From Parahalioglobus pacificus (GTDB lineage Bacteria; Pseudomonadota; Gammaproteobacteria; Pseudomonadales; Halieaceae): a DNA stretch of 64,000 bases. The notes beneath the pieces were generated by a model. The model was not told where the DNA came from. It saw nothing but the letters and a program-made list of their open reading frames with translations, and did no database searches. Below are positions 26,706 to 35,855 of the stretch, piece after piece. The stretch is taken from assembly GCF_014652275.1 (NCBI RefSeq), contig NZ_BMYM01000001.1, forward strand, positions 124,001 to 188,000, in the 5' to 3' direction. The position numbers and the translations under genes were made by a program. The first letter of the stretch is position 1. Every line of letters starts with the position of its first letter.

Positions 26706-27197
26706 ATGTCGGTCAGTAATAAACCGTCGCTAATAACAAGCGAATTCATAGTGTATGCGCGTAACGAGTTCCGGTTGGACTGGGATGGGATTCATGGTGC
26801 TCCGCATTGGGCGCGCGTGCGACATAATGGGCTTTTGCTTGCTGAGCACACCGGTGCAAATCGGCGTGTAGTGGAATACTTCGCGTTCATTCACGACCTC
26901 GGTCGGCATAATGATGGCTATGACCCAGAGCATGGACATCGGGCGGTGGATATCGCGCGCCAGATCGCAGGCGATCTCATCGAAATCTCAGGAGAGGAGC
27001 TCGACCTATTGGTTGAGGCCTGTTCGGGACACAGCGACGGACACTTGACCGCCGATGTGACTGTAATGACATGTTGGGATGCAGACCGACTCGACCTGGG
27101 CAGAGTTGGAATTCGCCCTGACCCCGATCGTTTGTGTACTGCAGCGGCTCGTAAGAGCGGGGTGCTGAATGCTGCTTATGAGCGATCGCTACGTTAA
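26706..27197 (+). CDS. HD-domain phosphohydrolase-like protein
   Basis: 163 residues with the metal-binding HD superfamily pattern: His in PHWARVRHNGLLLAEHTG, the HD doublet in AFIHDLGRHNDGYDPEHGHR, a second His pair in CSGHSDGH, and the closing Asp in CWDADRLDLGRVGI. The closing ADRLDLGRVG form is shared with HD proteins annotated as metal-dependent phosphohydrolases. Substrate unknown. Follows the NPYG-repeat gene by two bases. Confidence 0.8.
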   Translation: MSVSNKPSLITSEFIVYARNEFRLDWDGIHGAPHWARVRHNGLLLAEHTGANRRVVEYFAFIHDLGRHNDGYDPEHGHRAVDIARQIAGDLIEISGEELDLLVEACSGHSDGHLTADVTVMTCWDADRLDLGRVGIRPDPDRLCTAAARKSGVLNAAYERSLR

Positions 27198-27290
27198 TGG
27201 CTCGATCGCCTATCTGACGATCTTACGTCAAGTCTCACTAGACACGTTGCAGTGAGTGGTGAGCCAGAATACACAAGGATGTACCGACCT

Positions 27291-27854
27291 ATGACGCAAC
27301 TGGCGACGACACACTTTCTTCTCGTGCCCGATAGCGGCGCAGCTAGGCGGCTTCGACGGATACTCGCCTCCGAAAAAGCCAGGGCAGGAGTGGTGGTAGG
27401 CGTTTGGTCTGAGCTGGTGGTAATGGCAATGGATAGCTATGCGCTGCAATCACCAGAAACCGACTGGAATGGCGCTCTCCATGGCGCCATGTCCAGTCTG
27501 TCAGGCGCATTCTGGCAGGAGAGTTACCAGAACTCCGCTGAAGAAACTGTGAGCGAGGTATCGCATGCTTATGTGCAGCTTCTCGAGGAAACTGACCCGC
27601 TGTCACCGTTCGGTCCGTTCAGCAGTGTCACTCTCCCAGGGCGTGCAGGTGCTCATCTCTCGGATCTGGCTCGTCTGCATGATGAACTAGGAGGCGCTTT
27701 ACCTGAAAACCCTGCCCTCATTCAGCTCCTGCTGGGTATGGAGCCCACGGAGGGATTAAGGCGGTTGCATATCTATTCGGTCGATTCGCATCCCAGACTT
27801 TCTAACTGGCAACAAGCTCTTATAGCGCGTTTCACTCTTTTTCGTTCCACTTAA
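27291..27854 (+). pseudogene. N-terminal fragment of AddB/RecB-like exonuclease
   Basis: The N-terminus, MTQLATTHFLLVPDSGAARR then LRRILASEKARAGVVVGVWSEL, matches the start of AddB-like PD-(D/E)XK exonucleases, in which an inactive helicase domain precedes the nuclease. Those proteins run to 800-1100 residues; this one stops after about 187. No continuation is visible in any frame before the tRNA 285 bp downstream, so the gene seems to have been cut, probably when sequence next to the tRNA was rearranged. Confidence 0.55.
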
Positions 27855-27858
27855 TCCG

Positions 27859-27891
27859 CGAAAAACGCATGCCGAAGGCATGGGTTTTTCG
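27859..27891. terminator. Hairpin with A/T flanks, bidirectional terminator-like
   Basis: CGAAAAACGCATGCC-GAA-GGCATGGGTTTTTCG pairs over almost its whole length, with A-runs on one side and T-runs on the other. It can serve the truncated gene on the plus strand and tRNA-Met transcription on the minus strand. Confidence 0.6.
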
Positions 27892-28139
27892 CCGCGCGGC
27901 GGCGATGCATTTCCGGCACAGATTGAGGTCGATGTCTTTACGGTGGGAAACTGGCGATGGCTGCAGCAGGACCTTTGAGTCAGGGGGGGCGTCCGCTTAC
28001 TTCTCAGCTACAGTAGTGATGGGCTCAGTTTGGGCCCCAGTTGGGCCCCAGCAGAGAGTGGGCAAAAAACGATCGATCTCGCGCGATCGAAAATCTGCGC
28101 TAAGCTTATGAATACTAAAGGGAAAACGGTTCGGTGAGG

Positions 28140-28216
28140 TGGTAGCTACGGGTGGACTTGAACCACCGACCCCAGCATTATGAATGCTGTGCTCTAACCA
28201 GCTGAGCTACGTAGCC
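28140..28216 (-). tRNA. tRNA-Met (CAT), elongator type
   Basis: 77 nt including an encoded CCA. The minus strand begins GGCTACGTAGCTCAGCTGGT, has anticodon CAT flanked by ATT and AAT, a T-loop GTTCAAG and a 3' end CGTAGCTACCA. It closely matches E. coli metT/metU elongator tRNA. The first acceptor pair is a G-U. Its 3' end faces the accessory region at lower coordinates, the side on which tRNA-targeted islands normally insert. Confidence 0.95.
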
Positions 28217-28386
28217 ACATAAAATCGAAGCAAGAGTGCCCCGAAATGAGGCGCGCATTTTGCTGAATCTGGTTCTTCAAGTCAATACTCGTCTGCGACG
28301 AGTTCGTCAACAGTGCAGCCCTTGGGGAATGCAGACTTAATGCGCCTACAGGTGGTTTTCTGCGGACAGTCCGAAAATCGAAACGC

Positions 28387-29730
28387 TCAATCGGAGCCGG
28401 AAGTCAGCCGGTGTATTCTACGCCGCATTATGCGCACAGAGAGGTAGACGAGGCCAAATACTACCGGCGCAGACACCCCCGTCAAAAAATTGCTGTCAAA
28501 GCCGGGAGGAAGATGGTCGAGTGCGTCAAATATGTACTTCAGTACGCCAACGGCGTAGTAGCTGATCGCGAAAATAGAAAATCCCTCCACCGCTTGTTGC
28601 AGGCGGAGCTGACGCTGTGCGCTATTCGCCAGCGATGCCAGTACGGCTTGATTCTGTCGGGATTGCTCAAAGTCGACCATTGCATTCAAGAGGCTGGCGG
28701 AACGGGCAACGCGTTCAGATAACTCATTAACGCGACGTTCGGCAGCGTCGCATGTAGCCATCGCTGGCGCCAGTGCTCTCATCAGAAAGTTCGTATAGCG
28801 CTGATGGCCTGCAACGATCTCTTCCCGCACCTCTTCGGTGCGACGCTCAACGACTCTTGCGTAGGCTCGTGCTCCAGAGAAGGCGGATGCGTGTTCCGCA
28901 GAGAGCTCTTCTACGCGCGTTGAAAGTTCGGTGATTCTATCGAGGGCTTGCTCGCGCGCCGTCAATGTTCCAGCAGTTTTCAGTCTGCGCATAACTGCAC
29001 TCAACTGTGGTTCCAGTGTCAGTGCAGCGGACATAACTTGGCGTGCTGCCGGAAGAGCGCGTATGGCCAGCATTCGGTACCCCTCCATATCTAGCAGTCG
29101 TTGCACCAGTCTGCCGGCCTGTCGTGCAGTCATTCCCCGATCGAAAACGATTATGCGTATAAAACCGTTGGCATCTGATTTGAACGATGACCAAACGGTT
29201 GCGTCGCCGCCTGACATATCTCCACCGTAGAGTGACTCGGCCCCGAGTAGCGAGCGAGCCATTGAATAGCCATTAACGTCCTCGCCGCCCGGGGCGGAAA
29301 GAACCTCGACATGCACGCCTACGAAAATATCCGACATGATCTCCACGCGCTTGTCCCTATCAAGAAAATCGAGTGCAGTTTCACCAAAGGGCGGCTGGGC
29401 GTTGCCGGGTACAAGGATGGTATGCCCGGTGGCCTCGGTATGGCTTTCCCACTTAAGCTTGCAGTTGTTCGCATTGAGCACGTGGAAGCGACTTTCTCGA
29501 GACGGCGTGGGTTGGCCTGTTTCCTCGCAGAAATCGTGAATGCTCTGCCGGGCATCCCCATTTGAGCGGCCGTTCAGTAGTGATAACACATACGAACATC
29601 TGAACGGTGGTTGTAAGCCAACAGTAGGGCGCGCATGCCATTCGTTGAAAAGACTGTTGCGCTCAACTGGTGCCACTTCTTCATTCGCTATGGTCGTCTG
29701 TAATTGCTGGTCCACCCCGACTGCCTCCAA
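28387..29730 (-). CDS. DUF3422 family membrane protein
   Basis: 447 residues. The N-terminal RNSLFNEWHARPTVGLQPP is the family signature (NELHARP). A soluble domain follows, with VGVHVEVLSAPG and FDRGMTARQAGRLVQRLL, then a helical stretch (about 255-350), and two membrane helices near the C-terminus (about 380-400 and 410-430) ending in basic residues. DUF3422 proteins are common in proteobacteria and function is unknown. Start at 29730, close to the NELHARP motif. Confidence 0.9.
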   Translation of the reverse strand: MEAVGVDQQLQTTIANEEVAPVERNSLFNEWHARPTVGLQPPFRCSYVLSLLNGRSNGDARQSIHDFCEETGQPTPSRESRFHVLNANNCKLKWESHTEATGHTILVPGNAQPPFGETALDFLDRDKRVEIMSDIFVGVHVEVLSAPGGEDVNGYSMARSLLGAESLYGGDMSGGDATVWSSFKSDANGFIRIIVFDRGMTARQAGRLVQRLLDMEGYRMLAIRALPAARQVMSAALTLEPQLSAVMRRLKTAGTLTAREQALDRITELSTRVEELSAEHASAFSGARAYARVVERRTEEVREEIVAGHQRYTNFLMRALAPAMATCDAAERRVNELSERVARSASLLNAMVDFEQSRQNQAVLASLANSAQRQLRLQQAVEGFSIFAISYYAVGVLKYIFDALDHLPPGFDSNFLTGVSAPVVFGLVYLSVRIMRRRIHRLTSGSD

Positions 29731-30145
29731 AATAGTCAGTGTTCTCTGAGAAGGTATTTCAAGTTGGCGCGTATGCGGGGCACCATGCGAGTCTCAGAGA
29801 GCGCTGTGTGAAGTGTAAGAATGGGAGAATGCTGAATGAAGCTGAACTAGAGCAATAACCCTGAAGGACTATTGGAGAGCGACGCACCGGCCTTTACTGC
29901 CTGTGCGCAGAACAGGTGCCGATAGGCGTTATACAAGCATCGGGAAAGCTGCGTTTGAAACCGATGAGAGCTAAATAACTACAGGTAGTGAAACGCGGCT
30001 GGTGGTGCATGCGGACCGCTCTGCGCTTGAATGATTGGGGTCACTATAGTCTGTGGGTAGGGCACAGCCGGCGCGGTTAGTCTCTGTCCCATAGTTGCCG
30101 CGACGGCACCGTTAGCCGCAGCACAGCGAACGGTAGGTTCTAACC
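29731..30145. other. Intergenic region, no gene seen
   Basis: About 415 bp between two minus-strand genes. No reading frame with a credible start and no RNA gene seen. Confidence 0.4.
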
Positions 30146-30748
30146 TCAGGCTGGCCGACAGGCCTCTAGAATGGGCAACATCCAGGCCTTGTGCTCCGTA
30201 ATTTCGTCGTTGCTCAGGCCCGTCAATTCGTAGGGTAATACCAGCCAGTCTTTGGTCTCGTGCAGATAGTAATCCGGCACTCTGTCGGTTTGGTTGCGTG
30301 CCGGCTTGAAGTAGGGTGCGGCTACGCGCACATCAGCTGGCATATTGCGCTTGGTTTTCGACCGGAGCCGGTTGAGTACGGCCTCGATACTGCGACCTGT
30401 GCTATAAACGTCGTCGACGATCAACAGCCGGTCATCACTATTGAGATTTTCGAACAGGTACTGCAAGCCATGCACACGGATGTTCTGGGGGCGGTCTATC
30501 CGCTTCAAGTAATCTTCCATACCTCGGTAGGAGGTGCGTATGGAAATGTGGTCAGTTTGTACGCCTAGATACTGCAGACACTCCTGCACGTAAATTCCCA
30601 CCGTGGAGCCGCCGCGCCAAATCCCGACGATGAAATTTGGGCGGAAGCCGCTAGCGTAGACAGCCACCGCCAGTCTGAACGAATCGTTAAGCAGGGCTTC
30701 TTCCGTCACAAAGTGTTTGTTCTTGGGCGAGATGTCATTTCTCCACAC
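30146..30748 (-). CDS. Phosphoribosyltransferase, HPRT-like paralogue 1
   Basis: 200 residues with a type I phosphoribosyltransferase fold: FIVGIWRGGSTVGIYVQECL as the pyrophosphate loop region, IRTSYRGM, and the PRPP-binding loop DRLLIVDDVYSTGRSIEAVL. The end PYFKPARNQTDRVPDYYLHETKDWLVLPYEL is shared almost word for word with the divergent neighbour. Probably a hypoxanthine/guanine-type purine salvage enzyme, given the adjacent purine genes. GTG start 54 bp from the neighbour's ATG, so they share one short promoter region. Confidence 0.8.
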   Translation of the reverse strand: MWRNDISPKNKHFVTEEALLNDSFRLAVAVYASGFRPNFIVGIWRGGSTVGIYVQECLQYLGVQTDHISIRTSYRGMEDYLKRIDRPQNIRVHGLQYLFENLNSDDRLLIVDDVYSTGRSIEAVLNRLRSKTKRNMPADVRVAAPYFKPARNQTDRVPDYYLHETKDWLVLPYELTGLSNDEITEHKAWMLPILEACRPA

Positions 30749-30802
30749 AGGTGCATTTCAGAGCAGTATACTACTCCTCAAATAGCCCTCGACACTTATA
30801 CG

Positions 30803-31372
30803 ATGACTAACAAGGTCTACCTGTCAGCCCAGCAGTTACTGGAGGATTCCTTTACCTTGGGTGCCCAGGTTATTGCCAGCGGTTTCCGGCCCACATTTAT
30901 GATTGCTATTTGGCGCGGCGGCACGCCGATGGGTATCGCCGTGCAGGAACTTCTGGCCTGTAATGGCATCGAGACGGATCACATTGCTATCCGAACCTCT
31001 TCCTACTCCGGCATCGATGGGCGCTCATCTGAGATAAGAATCCACGGGATGAATTACCTGGTCAAACACGTCACTCACGAGGATCGATTATTGATAGTTG
31101 ATGATGTATTCGACACCGGCCACACGATCAGTGCTGTGATTGATCATCTTGCGGAAAAGGCGCGTCGTAACACGCCGGAGGACATACGGGTTGCTGTCCC
31201 CTATTACAAGCCCACTCGGAATCAGACCTCGCGCAGCCCCGACTACTATCTGCATGAAACCGAGGGCTGGTTGAAATACCCGCACTCCCTCGAGGGCCTC
31301 AGTCGCGATGAGATTCGCGTCAATCGGCCAGTCATTTACGACATTATTGCCCCGTATCTACCCCCGGAGTGA
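30803..31372 (+). CDS. Phosphoribosyltransferase, HPRT-like paralogue 2
   Basis: 189 residues, clearly homologous to the divergent neighbour: FMIAIWRGGTPMGIAVQELL, IRTSSYSGID, PRPP loop DRLLIVDDVFDTGHTISAVI and PYYKPTRNQTSRSPDYYLHE. Likely salvages a purine base to the nucleotide. The pair arose by inverted duplication. ATG 30803 aligns with the paralogue; the in-frame extension to 30713 would run into the paralogue gene. The 3' end overlaps the convergent TetR gene by 29 bp. Confidence 0.82.
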   Translation: MTNKVYLSAQQLLEDSFTLGAQVIASGFRPTFMIAIWRGGTPMGIAVQELLACNGIETDHIAIRTSSYSGIDGRSSEIRIHGMNYLVKHVTHEDRLLIVDDVFDTGHTISAVIDHLAEKARRNTPEDIRVAVPYYKPTRNQTSRSPDYYLHETEGWLKYPHSLEGLSRDEIRVNRPVIYDIIAPYLPPE

Positions 31373-31991
31373 GGCCGCAGCCTTTGAGGATAATGTGTTT
31401 CACCGTTCTGGTGATGCGTGCGAAATCCTCTTCCGTATAGTCATCGCGCCCCAGTGCGGTTTTGACCTGTACGTCAAAATCGGCGTAGTGCTGGGTGGTA
31501 GCCCAGATCATAAACAGCAGGTTGAGCGGGTCGATGTCGTCCATCTTGCCCTGGGCGATCCACTGCTGGATGACATCCTGCTTGCGCTTAAGCCACGTGC
31601 TGTAATTTTCCTGTAGAAATGCCTTCAGCAGTGGCGCGCCGCGCAGAATCTCATTCGCAAAGATCTTGGAGGCATTGGGTTCATTGCGAGAGAAATCCAG
31701 CTTGGCACGAATGTATTCGCCCAGCGCCTGGGCGGGGTCATCCTCCGGTGTGATCTCGGGAAAGGAGCGATTCCACGCGTCCAGCACATTGGTTAGCAGG
31801 CGCTGGTAAAGCGCCTCTTTGGAGCTAAAGTAGTAGTGTACGTTGCTGCGGGGGACGCCGGCTTCCTGTGCTATGCGACTGATCGATGTGCCGCTGAACC
31901 CCACGCGCGCGAATTCTTGCTCGGCTGCCTGTAGGATCAGCGCCTCATTGTCGATTCGAATCTGCCCCACACGATACTGGTTTCTACTCAC
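31344..31991 (-). CDS. TetR-family regulator, RutR-like
   Basis: 215 residues. The N-terminal TetR DNA-binding domain reads ILQAAEQEFARVGFSGTSIS, RIAQEAGVPRSNVHYYFSSKEALY. The C-terminal ligand domain (ILRGAPLLKAFLQENYSTWL, IDPLNLLFMIWATTQHYADF) resembles RutR, the uracil-sensing regulator of pyrimidine and purine metabolism in E. coli. It is the last gene of the purine operon, overlapping puuD by eight bases, and is likely to sense a purine or pyrimidine. Its target may be the palindrome at 41806-41829. Confidence 0.85.
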   Translation of the reverse strand: MSRNQYRVGQIRIDNEALILQAAEQEFARVGFSGTSISRIAQEAGVPRSNVHYYFSSKEALYQRLLTNVLDAWNRSFPEITPEDDPAQALGEYIRAKLDFSRNEPNASKIFANEILRGAPLLKAFLQENYSTWLKRKQDVIQQWIAQGKMDDIDPLNLLFMIWATTQHYADFDVQVKTALGRDDYTEEDFARITRTVKHIILKGCGLTPGVDTGQ

Positions 31992-33192
31992 CGTGTAATT
32001 CCCCCGGCGCGCCGGCTGCCAGCCAGCGGGAGACTATGGCGCGCTCTTCGTCGGTCATGTTGGTTTTATTCATAAATGGCATATCAGGTGCATCGATAGT
32101 TCGGGCTTGTATCCGCTGGGCCCAACGCTGCATACCCTGAAGATCGTCGAGTATGACGCCACCCGGCGCGACTTGAAATACGTCATCAGTGGGTGTCGCA
32201 GAGTGGCAGGTGGCGCAGCGCTGCACGATGATAGCCTCCACTCGGGCGGCGTCGGGAACCGTTGCACTTGCCGTCGCCATTGGGCTCGGTCTGGGCATGA
32301 TGGCCCAAGCGAGAGCGGCAGTTGCCAGTAACGATACAACGAGGATGATGGGCTTGTTGATCCCGCGATGGCGCAGGTTGAAATAGTGCCGCGCGAAGGC
32401 GGAGATGGCGATGATGGCCAGCAGAATAATCCAGTTGTACTTGTGTGCGTACGTCATTGGGTAGTGATTGCTGATCATGATGAACAGCAGCGGTAGCGTC
32501 AGATAATTATTGTGGGTGGAGCGAAGCTTCGCCTTCGCCCCCCAAGATGGGTCGGGCTCTGATCCAGATTCAATGGCCGCGACCAGGGCGCGCTGCGAGG
32601 GCATGATCACGCGGAATACGTTGCCCGCCATAATTGTCCCGATGATAGCCCCCATGTGGATATAAGCCCCGCGCCCGGAGAAGAGCTGTGTAAGGCCCCA
32701 GGAGAATGCCACGGCCAAAACGACCAGCGTGAGCCCCAGCAGATAGCCTTTGCCCGCCAGTGGCGTGGCGCATAGCAATTCATAAAGCAACCAGCCCGCC
32801 AGCAGCGACCCGAGACCGATGCCGATAGCCTGCAGTTGGGTCAGCTCTGCTACGCGGGTATCTATCAGGTAAGCGTCGGCGCCAACGTAGAATACGAGCA
32901 CCAGCAACACCATACCGGTTAGCCAAGTGGAGTAGGCCTCCCACTTGAACCAATGCAGGGTCTCCGGCATTTTTTCTGGCGCCATCTGATACTTGGCGAC
33001 CTCGTAGATGCCGCCACCGTGTATCGCCCAGAGGTCACCCTTTATCCCCTTGTCCACTTTCCAGCGAGGGGGCGCCTCCAGATGATTGTCCAGCCACACA
33101 AAATAGAACGAGGCGCCGATCCAGGCGATGCCTGTGATTACGTGCAACCAGCGGAAAATCAGCTGTAACCAGTCGAGAATGTATGCGTCCAT
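31984..33192 (-). CDS. puuD: Urate oxidase, membrane cytochrome c type (PuuD)
   Basis: 402 residues. The N-terminal 300 carry about eight membrane helices of the urate hydroxylase PuuD family (WLQLIFRWLHVITGIAWIGA, RVIMPSQRALVAAIESG, LRSTHNNYLTLPLLFIMISN). The C-terminus is a cytochrome c domain with heme motif CATCH at 326-330 and a Met ligand candidate in DMPFMN. It oxidises urate to 5-hydroxyisourate and passes electrons to the respiratory chain, so no hydrogen peroxide is made, unlike soluble uricase. Start overlaps the guaD stop by one base. Confidence 0.92.
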   Translation of the reverse strand: MDAYILDWLQLIFRWLHVITGIAWIGASFYFVWLDNHLEAPPRWKVDKGIKGDLWAIHGGGIYEVAKYQMAPEKMPETLHWFKWEAYSTWLTGMVLLVLVFYVGADAYLIDTRVAELTQLQAIGIGLGSLLAGWLLYELLCATPLAGKGYLLGLTLVVLAVAFSWGLTQLFSGRGAYIHMGAIIGTIMAGNVFRVIMPSQRALVAAIESGSEPDPSWGAKAKLRSTHNNYLTLPLLFIMISNHYPMTYAHKYNWIILLAIIAISAFARHYFNLRHRGINKPIILVVSLLATAALAWAIMPRPSPMATASATVPDAARVEAIIVQRCATCHSATPTDDVFQVAPGGVILDDLQGMQRWAQRIQARTIDAPDMPFMNKTNMTDEERAIVSRWLAAGAPGELHGE

Positions 33193-34508
33193 CAGGCCAT
33201 TGCCTCGTTTGTTTTGTCGCGGTGGTGTATCGCCTTACCGGCGGCATAGGTGGCCAGTACATTGCGATCGTCGCCCAGTGTTGCGAGGACAAATAGCTCC
33301 TCGAGCAGGGTATTACAGTGCCGGAAACGGAAGTCCAGAAAGGGGGTTGCCTGCTTGTCCAGAATCACAAAGTCTGCTTCCTTTCCTGGGAGGAAGTTGC
33401 CTATGAGATCGTCGCAATCGAGGCTGCGCGCGCCGCCAAGGGTGGCGAGATAGAACGCCTTGAAGGGCGTTAGCTCGTAGCCATTAAGCTGTTGTGTTTT
33501 GTAAGCATCAGCCATGTTTTGCAGCATCGAAAACGTATTGCCGCCGCCCACATCTGTGCCCATGCCCACACAGATGTTGTGTTCAACTGCGCGTTTGAGA
33601 TTGAACAGGCCGCTGCCGAGAAACAAATTTGACGCGGCACAGAATGAAATATTGGAGTGGGTCTCCGCCAACCGCTTCCACTCGGCATCCTCCAGGTGCA
33701 CGCAGTGGGCAAACACACTGCGCCTGCCCAGCAGTCCTGCCTGATCATAGGTGTCCAGATAGTGCTCGCACTGAGGGAAGAGCTCTTTGACCCAGGCGAT
33801 CTCGTCGTGGTTTTCAGCGATGTGCGTCTGCATGTACACGTCGGGAAACTCCGCGAGCAATTGGCCAGCCCGTTTGAGTTGCTCTGGGCTGCTGGTGGGC
33901 GAGAAACGCGGCGTAACGGCATACCGCAACCTGCCGCGGTTGTGCCACTTCTCAATCAGCGCTCGGCTGTCGTCATAACCGCTATCTGGGGTATCGGTGA
34001 GCGCTTCCGGCGCGTTGCGATCCATCAGTACCTTACCCGCGATCATGCGCAGATTACGGCGCTCGCAGGCCGAAAAAAATGCGTCTACTGACTGCGGATG
34101 CACTGTGCCAAACACCATAGCGGTGGTCGTGCCACAGGCGGCCAGTTGGTCGAGAAAGCAGTTGGCGATGCCCAGGGCATAGTCGGCGTCTGCAAACTGT
34201 TCTTCCACCGGAAAAGTGTAGGTCTCCAGCCACTGCAGTAGCTGCTCACCATAGGCGGCGATCATTTCTGTCTGTGGGTAGTGGATATGAGTATCCACAA
34301 AACCCGGTGATATCAGTTTGCCGCAATGGTCCACTAGCGAGACATGCTCCGGGAGTTGCTTCGACAACTCTTTCCAGTGGCCTGCAGCTGCAATGTGGCC
34401 GTTCTCCACCAGCAGCAGACCATCCTCGATGTATTCGAAGCTGTCGGTCTCGCCGAGCTTATCCGGGTCGTCCAGGAAGTGTAGCAGTGAGGCGCGGTAG
34501 GCTTGCAT
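33192..34508 (-). CDS. guaD: Guanine deaminase
   Basis: 438 residues of the amidohydrolase superfamily. Metal site HIH at 74-76 in FVDTHIHYPQTEMIAAYGEQ; later MQTHIAENHDEI, FAHCVHLEDAEW, SNLFLGSGLFNLKRA and the Asp of VGMGTDVGGGNTFSM. The PQTEMIA and TDVGGG forms are specific to guanine deaminase. Converts guanine to xanthine and ammonia. Lies inside the purine operon between allA and puuD, and shares one base with the puuD start. Confidence 0.95.
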   Translation of the reverse strand: MQAYRASLLHFLDDPDKLGETDSFEYIEDGLLLVENGHIAAAGHWKELSKQLPEHVSLVDHCGKLISPGFVDTHIHYPQTEMIAAYGEQLLQWLETYTFPVEEQFADADYALGIANCFLDQLAACGTTTAMVFGTVHPQSVDAFFSACERRNLRMIAGKVLMDRNAPEALTDTPDSGYDDSRALIEKWHNRGRLRYAVTPRFSPTSSPEQLKRAGQLLAEFPDVYMQTHIAENHDEIAWVKELFPQCEHYLDTYDQAGLLGRRSVFAHCVHLEDAEWKRLAETHSNISFCAASNLFLGSGLFNLKRAVEHNICVGMGTDVGGGNTFSMLQNMADAYKTQQLNGYELTPFKAFYLATLGGARSLDCDDLIGNFLPGKEADFVILDKQATPFLDFRFRHCNTLLEELFVLATLGDDRNVLATYAAGKAIHHRDKTNEAMA

Positions 34509-34514
34509 GACGTA

Positions 34515-35015
34515 TTAATGCTCCCCAAGGGCCAGCATGACGTGCGGCTCTAGGTTGATTTCATCGCAGTTATTACCGGGGCCGTCGCGGTCGGCCACCA
34601 GAAAGTCAGAGGTTCTTTCCATGGCCAGGCTGTAGTGATGCCAGGTACCGGCGTGGTAATTGACGCCTTGTGAGCCGCTGGCTAAGAACGCCCGCAGCCC
34701 CGCCGCGTCGAAATCCCCCGCCGGTGCCACCACGACCAGATAAGGCGCGCCACTCAGTGGCATGAAGGCTTGGCTCCCCCGTGGATGGCGCTCCATCACC
34801 TGCAACTGAAAAGGCAGTGATACCGGTTCGCTGCGGAAAATACTAAGAATAGCGCGGTCGTCCGGCCCTGACGTGGCGACCTCTGCAACGGCATGGTGAC
34901 GGGTCGTGCGCCCGTAGTTGATCGCCAGTTGCGTGTTGTCGGGATGGACCTCGATCACATTGCCAAAAGGGGCAAAGGCCTCGCGGGTCAGTAAGCTTGG
35001 GGTCAGGGTGCGCAT
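34515..35015 (-). CDS. allA: Ureidoglycolate lyase
   Basis: 166 residues: MRTLTPSLLTREAFAPFGNV, then LSIFRSEPVSLPFQLQVMER, HPRGSQAFMPL, YHAGTWHHYSL. The HP-x-GSQ-x-F and GTWHH motifs are those of the AllA cupin. Splits ureidoglycolate to glyoxylate and urea, the last ureide step before urease. Start at 35015 with GGGAG upstream; the longer frame to 35084 overlaps uraH. Confidence 0.93.
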   Translation of the reverse strand: MRTLTPSLLTREAFAPFGNVIEVHPDNTQLAINYGRTTRHHAVAEVATSGPDDRAILSIFRSEPVSLPFQLQVMERHPRGSQAFMPLSGAPYLVVVAPAGDFDAAGLRAFLASGSQGVNYHAGTWHHYSLAMERTSDFLVADRDGPGNNCDEINLEPHVMLALGEH

Positions 35016-35016
35016 G

Positions 35017-35358
35017 CTAGCTCCCGCGATAAGTCGAGTAGCCGTAGGGAGAGAGTAGCAGCGGGATATGATAGTGCTGCCCATCGCCCTCTATATTGAA
35101 GATGACTTCTGCCCAAGGGTAGAAGTTCGCTTGCTTGCGGCTTGCGAAATACTCTCCGATCGCAAACACCATGCGATAGGTGCCGGCGGACAGTGGTGTG
35201 CCGTCGCTGCACAGATCGGCGATGCGACCATCGGCGTCGGTTGTGCCGCTGCCCATGGGGGCCCAGCTGTCGCCATCGCGTCGACACAGAGTGATAGCAA
35301 CACCGTTTGCAGGCGCGCCGGTGGCGGTATCGAGTATGTGTGTGGTGATCTGGCTCAT
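35017..35358 (-). CDS. uraH: 5-hydroxyisourate hydrolase
   Basis: 113 residues, transthyretin-like: ITTHILDTATGAPANGVAIT at the start and the C-terminal tetrapeptide YRGS, which is diagnostic for HIU hydrolase. Converts the PuuD product 5-hydroxyisourate to OHCU. Its start overlaps the uraD stop by four bases and it ends one base from the allA start. Confidence 0.95.
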   Translation of the reverse strand: MSQITTHILDTATGAPANGVAITLCRRDGDSWAPMGSGTTDADGRIADLCSDGTPLSAGTYRMVFAIGEYFASRKQANFYPWAEVIFNIEGDGQHYHIPLLLSPYGYSTYRGS

Positions 35359-35855
35359 AACAGCGTTTCCAATCTCAACTGAAAGATTTTGCGCTGCTCC
35401 TCGGCGGCGTTGCGCATTTCTGTATCACGATCGTTGGGCAGGCGAGCCTGCAGTAGCTCCAGCATTTCCGCCGCGCTCTTGCCCGTGGCGAACACGATAA
35501 AAATAAAGCCGAACTTGTCATCATAGGCGCGGTTGCCTTCAGCCAGTGCCGCTAGAACTTCGTCGCTGGCGGTATCGACAGCCGACTGTTCTCCACCAGC
35601 GAGTGCCTTGGTATTCGCGTACTTAGCTTTCAGTGAATTCACATCGCCGATTTTTGGGTGGCCGTCAAAGGCTTCCAGATAGTCGATCTCTGCGAGGTCG
35701 CGCCAGGCTTTATCGGCGGCTGCGGCGAGGCCTTGTGCGTCTGCGAAGGGGCGCGCCTGCAGAAGCCGGCTGATCCACTTTTCACTGGTGCAACACTGTC
35801 TCAGTAGCTGGGCCGCCTCTTGCTGACTGGCCTGGTTCAATGTTGCGACGTTCAT
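35355..35855 (-). CDS. uraD: OHCU decarboxylase
   Basis: 166 residues, all-helical: ATLNQASQQEAAQLLRQCCT, catalytic His in AFDGHPKIGD, then EGNRAYDDKFGFIFIVFATG and RLPNDRDTEMRNAAEEQRKI. These are the characteristic blocks of OHCU decarboxylase, giving S-allantoin. Overlaps uraH and alc by four bases each. Confidence 0.95.
   Translation of the reverse strand: MNVATLNQASQQEAAQLLRQCCTSEKWISRLLQARPFADAQGLAAAADKAWRDLAEIDYLEAFDGHPKIGDVNSLKAKYANTKALAGGEQSAVDTASDEVLAALAEGNRAYDDKFGFIFIVFATGKSAAEMLELLQARLPNDRDTEMRNAAEEQRKIFQLRLETLL

Noticed and set aside
27869-28111. 80-codon frame beside tRNA-Met as an integrase remnant
   Set aside because: No tyrosine recombinase motif (R-H-R-Y) and the sequence looks random.
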